Below are positions 55,495 to 64,000 of a stretch of DNA of 64,000 nt, piece after piece (within the stretch, counting starts at the first letter, position 1; each line of letters opens with the position of its first letter). The position numbers were made by a program, and so were the translations under genes. The notes under the pieces are model-generated. The model saw nothing but the letters and a program-made list of their open reading frames with translations. It ran no database searches and was not told the origin of the DNA. Source of the DNA: Arenicola marina (Eukaryota; Annelida; Polychaeta; Arenicolidae); the NCBI GenBank assembly GCA_964019135.1, contig OZ025256.1:42938035-43002034 (forward strand), in the 5' to 3' direction.

Positions 55495-55915
55495 CTGACA
55501 CCTAACGACAGCTTGGCTAGCAATGGGGCCTGCAGCTAACGACAGCTTTGCTAGTAAATGGTGTCTGACAGCTAACGGCAGCTTTGCTAGTAAATGGTGT
55601 CTGACAGCTAACCACCGCTTGCATGGCAATAGCGCCTGACAGCTAACGACAGTTTGGCTAACAATGGCGTCTGCAGCTAACGACAGCTTGCCTAGCAATG
55701 GCGTCTGACAGCTAACCACCGCTTGCCTGGCAATAGCGCCTGACAGCTAACGACAGCTTGGACAGCAATGGCGTCTGACAGCTAACGACAACTTGCCTAA
55801 CAATGGCGCCTGACAGCTAACAACAGCTTGGATAACAATGGCGCCTGACAGCTAACGACAGCTTGGCTAACAATGGCGCCTGACAGCTAACGACAGCTTG
55901 GCTAGTGATGGCGCC
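55495..55915. repeat. 35-bp minisatellite, about 12 units
   Basis: The unit is CAGCTAACGACAGCTTGGCT followed by AACAATGGCGCCTGA, with variants (CCACCGCTTG, TAGTAAATGGTGT). It ends about 25 bp before MITE B copy 4. Confidence 0.93.
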
Positions 55916-55939
55916 CTCCACCACCGCAACTGCCAGACT

Positions 55940-56245
55940 GGGCGCATTTCTTTGGTAGCTCGGTATGTCCCTGCGGTAACCCGAATACGCACATTACCCA
56001 TCGTTACACCGCCCGACACTTCTTTCACCCGGGTATGGGTGCGCGCGCATCCATTCGGTATCTTGATTTGGCTGATTGAAAGGTGATGAGAGTAGGTTGG
56101 TTCCAGTGCCCCTACGTGCACCGGATGTGAACGGTGCGTACATTTCATTGGTATAGGCATATCCCTATCGGCACACCAAGAAGTTCCCTGTCACATGTTG
56201 CGGGTCGCAGGCGGGAAACCGAACCTGGCCCAAAGAAATGCGCCC
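55940..56245 (+). mobile_element. MITE family B, copy 4
   Basis: Termini GGGCGCATTTCTTTGGTAGC and GGCCCAAAGAAATGCGCCC, with ACT direct repeats at 55937-55939 and 56246-56248. It is shorter than copies 2 and 3 because part of the left interior (around CATTCGGGAG...) is missing. Confidence 0.9.
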
Positions 56246-56249
56246 ACTC

Positions 56250-57062
56250 TTCAGCCGCTGACATAATGAACGACACGCTCGCTAGCTGCTTCTGCTCGGG
56301 GTGCAGTGTGGGGTTGAGGGAGCGGGTGAGAGGAGGAGAGGGGGTGCTGGACATGGGAAGGGTCGGGTGGGGATCGTATGGAGATGGTCCATCGAGGGTT
56401 GGGTCGGAGGGAGCCGGAGGATAGGGTAGAGGTGGGGTGGGTGGGGTCAGGGGGGTGGAGTTTAGGATGTTAGGGGTGGGAGGGGGGGGGGGTGTCGGGT
56501 TGAATTTCTGGCGCACGGTGAACTACACAAGCCTCCACAGGTCATCGGTTACGAGGCGGATGCAAATATTGACGCAGCCAAGGCAACACAATGGCTGCAC
56601 AGCGCGCTGTCCTCGCGACGGGAAAAGCGCGCGAAATGAGCAGACGACATATTCGGGGTTGGTCGCGATAGTTCCGCGTTGGACCGATCAAGGCGGCCCG
56701 ATATATTCCTGGCGTGTCCCACCCGCTAACATTGACGCTATCAATCGCAGCGAAATAACTTGGACAGGCCGAGCTCGGGGTCGATATCAAACCCGAGGTC
56801 CGCATGAAAGGGGGCCATTAAAGAGCCACATTTCTGTTAGCCCTGTCACAGCTGATGGGGTGTCACCAGCCCCGCGACACCTTCAACTGCCACTCCAGGC
56901 AGGGGGTGGGGCGGGGGAGGTGGGGGAGGGAGGCTGAACACGAAGGTCCTGCCATTAGAGGGGGAGATGGGAGGAGGGAAAGAGAGGAGGAAGGTGGGGC
57001 AGAAAGTTCCAGCCATCATGGGGGGTGGTGGGTGGGGGGAGGGGAGGAGGGGAAGTGGGGTA
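56250..57062. other. GC-skewed sequence, no gene recognised
   Basis: Purine-rich GGGGTGGG stretches (56330-56500 and 56890-57060) flank mixed sequence. No supported exon, and open frames follow the base bias. Confidence 0.35.
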
Positions 57063-57360
57063 TCGACAATAAGGTGATAGCGACAATAAGGTGATATCAA
57101 GATTAAATTGATACCGACAGTAAAGTGATACCGACAATAAAATGATACTGACAATAAAGGGATACTGACAATAAGGTGATACTGACAATAAAGTGATAGC
57201 AGCAGTAAAATGACAGCGACAATAAGGTGGTAGCGACAATAAGGTGGTAGCGACAATAAGGTGATAGCGACAATAAGGTGATAGCGACAATAAGGTGGTA
57301 GCGACAATAAGGTGATAGCGACAATAAGGTGGCAGCGACCATAATGTGATAGCGACAATA
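57063..57360. repeat. 17-bp minisatellite (GACAATAAGGTGATAGC), about 17 units
   Basis: Units vary at GGTGATA/GGTGGTA and AGC/ACT/ACC. It has the same 17-bp period and the same GACAAT core as the 40.6-42.7 kb array, but the rest of the unit differs. Confidence 0.93.
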
Positions 57361-57364
57361 CGAT

Positions 57365-58250
57365 GTTTATACAATATGATTAAAAAGTCTAATATGGTTA
57401 AACGACGGCTCTACAAAGAGATGAAGATTTCTACCAAAGTGGATCAACCTCGCCACCGTTGTCATGTTAGCACCACACGGCCACAGCAAATAAACTCCTG
57501 TGTAGCCTGGTGGCTCGCCAAATATCGCCCAGTGCACTAACGCCAAAAACACGTGAAGGCCAAAAATTCTTGATTGAAATAAAAGGCCTGGGCCAGTGCG
57601 AGTAATGCTGTAATGTATTGGTAATGGAGGAAGTCTGTTCCGAGGGCGGAGACATAAATCCCGGGGTCGCCAGGCGCGTCTCTGGGGTGTCTACCTGTGC
57701 GGGGGGGGGGGGAGGAGAGGGTGGGGGCTCCAGAAGGTATTCACCCCCCCACCTCTACATCAACCACCCCCCGACTTCCTGCTCCGGCCAGCCGTGATGT
57801 CTGGCCCCACACGACGTGACTCGCCATATGAACATGACCTGCATCGCCATGTACCGTAAAGAGAACCTTGAACGCGTGTTTCCCTCCCCCCGTCCCACGC
57901 CCTGTCCTCGTCCACGTCTATTTACCCGGCAAACCCTAGCCCCCCCCCCACCCCACCCTCGCGCCCACCCCCAGCCACCCCTTCCTCCCGTGACGGCCGA
58001 GGGCCCGCCCGGTGTGCGGCCTCGGGGAGCCCTCCCAATGCCCGCAGGACCCATTAGCCAATCCCGGACTCAACCAAAGCTCCCCATTATCGCCCCCTAG
58101 TTTCCTTTGGACTCGCCGCCTGTCGTCAGTCGCTCGTCAAGCCTCGGCGACCGCGCCAGAACGCCGACATACGGCAAGCGGAACCGGTAGTGACGTCACA
58201 TGCGGATATAGTTACGTCATCGTCAACTCAAATATCTCCAACTAAATATC
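57365..58250. other. No gene recognised
   Basis: Mixed sequence with poly-G (about 57700-57711) and C-rich (57885-57990) segments. Short minus-strand open stretches (for example 57755-58054) have no recognisable domain. Nothing supportable. Confidence 0.3.
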
Positions 58251-58252
58251 CG

Positions 58253-61200
58253 CCACTGGCCGACATTCATTCACTCCTAGAGCCTTTAACGGTGTGATAT
58301 GGCATGCACTCCTGGCTGACAATCATTCACTTCAAGAGCCTCTAACGGTGTGATATGGCATGCACTCCTGGCCGACAATCATTCACTCCTAGAGCCTTTA
58401 ACGGTGTGATATGGCATGCACTCCTGGCCGACAATCATTCACTCCTAGAGCCTTTAACGGTGTGATATGGCATGCACTCCTGGCCGACAATCATTCAATC
58501 CTAGAGCCTTTAACGGTGTGATATGGCATGCGCTCCTGGCCGACAATCATTCACTCCTAGAGCCTTTAACGGTGTGATATGGCATGCACTCCTGGCCGAC
58601 AATCATTCACTCCTAGAGCCTTTAACGGTGTGATATGGCATGCACTCCTGGCCGACAATCATTCACTCCTAGAGCCTTTAACGGTGTGATATGGCATGCA
58701 CTCCTGGCCGACAATCATTCACTCCTAGAGCCTTTAACGGTGTGATATGGCATGCACTCCTGGCCGACAATCATTCACTCCTAGAGCCTTTAACGGTGTG
58801 ATATGGCATGCACTCCTGGCCGACAATCATTCATTCCTAGAGCCTTTAACGGTGTGATATGGCATGCACTCCTGGCCGACAATCATTCACTCCTAGAGCC
58901 CTTAACGGTGTGATATGGCATGCACTCCTGGCCGACAATCATTCACTCCAAGAGCTTTTAACGGTGTGATATGGCATGCACTCCTGGCCGACAATCATTC
59001 ACTCCTAGAGCCTTTAACGGTGTGATATGGCATGCACTCCTGGCCGACAATCATTCACTCCTAGAGCCTTTAACGGTGTGATATGGCATGCACTCCTGGC
59101 CGACAATCATTCACTCCTAGAGCCTTTAACGGTGTGATATGGCATGCACTCCTGGCCGACAATCATTCACTCCTAGAGCCCTTAACGGTGTGATATGGCA
59201 TGCACTCCTGGCCGACAATCATTCACTCCAAGAGCTTTTAACGGTGTGATATGGCATGCACTCCTGGCCGACAATCATTCACTCCTAGAGCCTTTAACGG
59301 TGTGATATGGCATGCACTCCTGGCCGACAATCATTCACTCCTAGAGCCTTTAACGGTGTGATATGGCATGCACTCCTGGCCGACAATCATTCACTCCTAG
59401 AGCCTTTAACGGTGTGATATGGCATGCACTCCTGGCCGACAATCATTCACTCCTAGGGCCTTTAACGGTGTGATATGGCATGCACTCCTGGCCGACAATC
59501 ATTCACTCCTAGAGCCTTTAACGGTGTGATATGACATGCACTCCTGGCCGACAATCATTCACTCCTAGAGCCTTTAACGGTATGATATAGCATGCACTCC
59601 TGGCCGACAATCATTCACTCCTAGAGCCTTTAACGGTGTGATATGGCATGCACTCCTGGCCGACAATCATTCACTCCTAGAGCCTTTAACGGTGTGATAT
59701 GGCATGCACTCCTGGCCGACAATCATTCACTCCTAGAGCATTTAACGGTGTGATATGGCATGCACTCCTGGCCGACAATCATTGACTCCTAGAGCCTTTA
59801 ACGGTGTGATATGGCATGCACTCCTGGCCGACAATCATTCACTCCTAGAGCCTTTAACGGTGTGATATGGCATGCACTCCTGGCCGACAATCATTCACTC
59901 CTAGAACCTTTAACGGTGTGATATGGCATGCACTCCTGGCCGACAATCATTCACTCCTAGAGCCTTTAACGGTGTGATATGGCATGCACTCCTGGCCGAC
60001 AATCATTCACTCCTAGAGCCTTTAACGGTGTGATATGGCATGCACTCCTGGCCGACAATCATTCACTCCTAGAGCATTTAACGGTGTGATATGGCATGCA
60101 CTCCTGGCCGACAATCATTGACTCCTAGAGCCTTTAACGGTGTGATATGGCATGCACTCCTGGCCGACAATCATTCAATCCTAGAGCCTTTAACGGTGTG
60201 ATATGGCATGCACTCTTGGCCGACAATCATTCACTCCTAGAGCTTTTAACGGTGTGATATGGCATGCACTCCTCGCCGACAATCATTCACTTCTAGAGCC
60301 TCTAACGGTGTGATATGGCATGCACTCCTAACCGACAATCATTCACTTCTAGAGCCTCTAACGGTGTGATATGGCATGCACTTCTGGCTGACATTCATTC
60401 CTAGAGCCTTTAACGGTGTGATATGGCATGCACTCCTGGCTGACAATCATTCACTCCTAGAGCCCTTAACGGTGTGATATGGCATGCACTCCCGGCTGAC
60501 AATCATTCACTCCTAGAGCCTTTAATGGTGTGATATGGCATGCACTCCTGGCCGACAATCATTCAATCCTAGAGCCTTTAACGGTGTGATATGGCATGCA
60601 CTCCTGGCCGACAATCATTCACTCCTAGAGCCTTTAACGGTGTGATATGGCATGCACTCCTTGCGGACAATCATTCACTCCTAGAGCCTTTAACGGTGTG
60701 ATATGTCATGCGCTCCTGGCCGACAATCATTCACTCCTAGAGCCTTTAACGGTGTGATATGGCATGCACACCCGGCTGACAATCATTCACTCCTAGAGCC
60801 TTTAACGGTGTGATATGGCATGCACTCCTGGCCGACAATCATTCACTCCTAGAGCCTTTAACGGTGTGATATGGCATGCACTCCTGGCCGACAATCATTC
60901 ACTCCTAGAGCCTTTAACGGTGTGATATGGCATGCACGCCTTGCTGACAATCATTCACTCCTAGAGCCTTTAACGGTGTGATATGGCATGCACTCCTGGC
61001 CGACAATCATTCACTCCTAGAGCCTTTAACGGTGTGATATGGCATGCGTCCTGGCCGACAATCATTCACTCCTAGAGCCTTTATTGGTGTGATATGGCAT
61101 GCACTCCCGTCTGACAATCATTCACTCCTAGAGCCTTTAACGGTGTGATATGGCATGCACTCCTGGCCGACAATCATTCACTCCTAGAGCCTTTAACGGT

Positions 61201-62919
61201 GTGATATGGCATGCACTCCTGGCCGACAATCATTCACTCCTAGGGCCTTTAACGGTGTGATATGGCATGCACTCCTGGCCGACAATCATTCACTCCTAGA
61301 GCCTTTAACGGTGTGATATGACATGCACTCCTGGCCGACAATCATTCACTCCTAGAGCCTTTAACGGTATGATATAGCATGCACTCCTGGTCGACAATCA
61401 TTCACTCCTAGAGCCTTTAACGGTGTGATATGGCATGCACTCCTGGCCGACAATCATTCACTCCTAGAACCTTTAACGGTGTGATATGGCATGCACTCCT
61501 GGCCGACAATCATTGACTCCTAGAGCCTTTAACGGTGTGATATGGCATGCACTCCTGGCCGACAATCATTCACTCCTAGAGCCTTTAACGGTGTGATATG
61601 GCATGCACTCCTGGCCGACAATCATTCACTCCTAGAACCTTTAACGGTGTGATATGGCATGCACTCCTGGCCGACAATCATTCACTCCTAGAGCCTTTAA
61701 CGGTGTGATATAGCATGCACTCCTGGCCGACAATCATTCACTCCTAGAGCCTTTAACGGTGTGATATGGCATGCACTCCTGGCCGACAATCATTCACTCC
61801 TAGAGCCTTTAACGGTGTGATATTGCATGCACTCCTGGCCGACAATCATTCACTCCTAGAGCCTTTAACGGTGTGATATGGCATGCACTCCTGGCCGACA
61901 ATCATTCACTCCTAAAGCCTTTAACGGTGTGATATGGCATGCACTCCTGGCCGACAATCATTCACTCCTAGAGCCTTTAATGGTGTGATATGGCATGCAC
62001 TCCCGGCTGACAATCATTCACCCCTAGAGCCTTTAACGGTGTGATATGGCATGCACTCCTGGTCGACAATCATTCACTCCTAGAGCCTTTAACGGTGTGA
62101 TATGGCATGCACTCCTGGCCGACAATCATTCACTCCTAGAGCCTTTAACGGTGTGATATGGCATGCACTCCTGGCCGACAATCATTCACTCCTAGAGCCT
62201 TTAACGGTGTGATATGGCATGCACTCCTGGCCGACAATCATTCACTCCTAAAGCCTTTAACGGTGTGATATGGCATGCACTCCTGGCCGACAATCATTCA
62301 CTCCTAGAGCCTTTAATGGTGTGATATGGCATGCACTCCCGGCTGACAATCATTCACCCCTAGAGCCTTTAACGGTGTGATATGGCATGCACTCCCGGCT
62401 GACAATCATTCACTCCTAGAGCCTTTAACGGTGTGATATGGCATGCACTCCTGGCCGACAATCATTTACTCCTAGAGCCTTTAACGGTGTGATATGGCAT
62501 GCGCTCCTGGCCGACAATCATTCACTCCTAGAGCCTTTAACGGTGTGATATGGCATGCACTCCTTGCTGACAATCATTCACTCCTAAAGCCTTTAACGGT
62601 GTGATATGGCATGCACTCCTGGCCGACAATCATTCACTCCTAAAGCCTTTAACGGTGTGATATGGCATGCACTCCTGGCCGACAATCATTCACTCCTAGA
62701 GCCTTTAACGGTGTGATATTGCATGCACTCCTGGCCGACAATCATTCACTCCTAGAGCCTTTAACGGTGTGATATGGCATGCACTCCTGGCCGACAATCA
62801 TTCACTCCTAAAGCCTTTAACGGTGTGATATGGCATGCACTCCTGGCCGACAATCATTCACTCCTAGAGCCTTTAATGGTGTGATATGGCATGCACTCCC
62901 GGCTGACAATCATTCACCC
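58253..62919. repeat. 56-bp satellite-like array, about 83 units, truncated by a gap
   Basis: The unit is CACTCCTGGCCGACAATCAT, then TCACTCCTAGAGCCTTTAAC and GGTGTGATATGGCATG. Most units differ by no more than three bases. Higher-order copies are visible: a 5-unit (280-bp) step repeats GAGCCCTTAACGG...CCAAGAGCTTTTAAC at about 58896 and 59176, and a block marked by CCTAGGGCC then GATATGACATG and GGTATGATATAGC at about 59451 reappears at about 61238. Units at the left edge and around 60.28-60.5 kb (for example AACCGAC, TTCTAGAGCCTCTAAC) are more diverged. Confidence 0.97.
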
Positions 62920-63119
62920 NNNNNNNNNNNNNNNNNNNNNNNNNNNNNNNNNNNNNNNNNNNNNNNNNNNNNNNNNNNNNNNNNNNNNNNNNNNNNNNNN
63001 NNNNNNNNNNNNNNNNNNNNNNNNNNNNNNNNNNNNNNNNNNNNNNNNNNNNNNNNNNNNNNNNNNNNNNNNNNNNNNNNNNNNNNNNNNNNNNNNNNNN
63101 NNNNNNNNNNNNNNNNNNN
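62920..63119. other. Assembly gap (200 N)
   Basis: Exactly 200 undetermined bases, a typical placeholder length. The array on the left is cut in mid-unit, and the sequence on the right is unrelated. True gap size and array length are unknown. Confidence 0.98.
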
Positions 63120-63590
63120 CACACACCACCCCCACACTCCACATCTCCCCACACCACCCCTCGCTCCTCACCCCACCCCACCGCACGCTACACCACACAC
63201 CACCCCACACCACCCCACCCCACACCACCCTCGCACCTCACCCCACCCCACCGCACACCACCCCACACTCCACATCACCCCACACCACCCTCGCTCCTCA
63301 CCCCACCCCACCGCACACTACACCACACACCACCCCACACTCCACATCTCCCCACACCACCTCGCTCCTCACCCCACCCCACACTCCACATCTCCCCACA
63401 CCACACCACACACCACCCCACCCCACGGCACCCCTTCCCGCATCGCACCCGCTCTCCTCCCGCCCCTACCCCATCCCACCCCACCCATCCATCCCACCCC
63501 ACAGCACCCATTCCGGCATCCCACCCGCTCCCCACCTGTCCCCACCCCATCCCACCCCACCCAACCTCGCCTCCCCCCTCCCCACGGCAC
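63120..63590. repeat. C-rich CACCCCA/CACACCA array
   Basis: Degenerate repeats of CACCCCACACC, CACTCCACATC and CTCGCTCCTCACC, with longer blocks of about 60-115 bp repeated (for example CACCCCACCCCACCGCACAC at about 63177, 63239 and 63299). Pro/His/Thr-rich open frames are artefacts. Confidence 0.9.
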
Positions 63591-63764
63591 CCTGGTGAGG
63601 CGGACACCCGACATCAGGCTGTGATATCGGCTTCTTGGCGAGGTCGGGATTCCGTAATCACTGCCCCAATGGCCTCAGGAGGGGGGAGGGGGGGGGGGGG
63701 CGGGGGTTAATGGGACGAATGGCGGTGGCTATTTCAATGAGGGACTCGTGACGGAAACAACTAG

Positions 63765-63872
63765 GGGTGATGTGGAGTGTGGGGTGGTGTGTGGTGTGGT
63801 GTGGGGTGATGTGGAGTGTGGGTGTGGTGTGTGGTGTAGTGTGGGGTGGTGTGGTGTGGGGTGTGTGGGGGG
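63765..63872. repeat. G-rich segment, inverted copy of the C-rich array
   Basis: GGTGATGTGGAGTGTGGGGT, then GGTGTGTGGTGTAGTGTGG, is the reverse complement of sequence at about 63310-63355. The two arms are about 400-450 bp apart and could pair as a large hairpin. Confidence 0.85.
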
Positions 63873-64000
63873 GGATGGGGAAGACAATACCAATATGCCT
63901 GCGGTCATCAAGGATCTAGATTTCAGATCCGCACAGCCAGTTAATAGCTCTGTGTTATATATTGGGAGGACTATATCAGAACGACAGTATGGGGTGGGGA

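Noticed and set aside
62830..63624. Open frames spanning the N gap
   Set aside because: They run through undetermined bases and low-complexity C-rich DNA.

Overview
This is eukaryotic, almost certainly metazoan, DNA. The coding sequence is split into short exons (about 165-250 bp) with GT/AG borders and consistent phases, and the window holds tRNA-derived SINEs, several MITE families, a decayed mariner-type transposase and a non-LTR retrotransposon relic. By my estimate roughly 60% of the window is tandem repeat. The mix of a THAP-like zinc finger, many poly-G tracts, tRNA-SINEs and long minisatellites fits a marine invertebrate (lophotrochozoan or cephalochordate type), but I cannot fix the species. 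There is no bacterial gene organisation and no CRISPR.

The only convincing genes are two paralogues of an unrecognised secreted cysteine-rich protein, arranged tail to tail. The plus-strand copy has coding exons at 11624-11864, 12142-12395 and 13080-13295 (stop); its first exon was not found. The minus-strand copy has a signal-peptide exon at 53049-52885 and then exons at 49422 (or 49494)-49191, 47503-47253 and 45615-45385 (stop). Intron phases (0, 1, 0) agree between copies wherever both can be seen. Each copy has 16 cysteines in the three shared exons, and most inter-cysteine spacings are identical (22, 7, 5, 18, 5 and 26 residues). Each of the three exons carries its own Cys...Cys...CxC...Cys pattern, which suggests a three-module protein.

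The most striking feature is that tandem arrays grow directly out of these genes. The plus-strand gene ends inside the first unit of a roughly 25-kb, 31-bp-unit array (13280-38286), whose unit contains the gene's last codons and its TAG stop. In the minus-strand gene, the intron after the third exon is filled by an array (46400-47290) whose unit contains the end of that exon plus its splice donor. A 72-bp tandem duplication has also copied the second exon's splice acceptor and exon head in frame. The 25-kb array shows higher-order duplications and carries three copies of a 135-bp palindromic MITE that was evidently amplified with it.

Layout: 1-600, possible promoter and THAP-like first exon. 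1.5-4.5 kb, a G-rich array and a 30-bp minisatellite. 4.5-11.2 kb, sparse sequence with a SINE (clear 13-bp target duplication) and MITEs. 11.6-13.3 kb, plus-strand gene. 13.3-38.3 kb, giant array. 38.4-39.0 kb, mariner relic. 40.6-44.05 kb, 17-bp and 26-bp arrays. 44.4-44.8 kb, MITE. 45.4-53.05 kb, minus-strand gene, whose first intron holds doubly nested MITEs. 53.05-53.4 kb, a possible extra exon. 53.6-57.4 kb, more arrays and a MITE. 58.25-62.9 kb, a 56-bp array cut by a 200-base assembly gap (62920-63119). 63.1-63.9 kb, C-rich sequence with a G-rich inverted counterpart.
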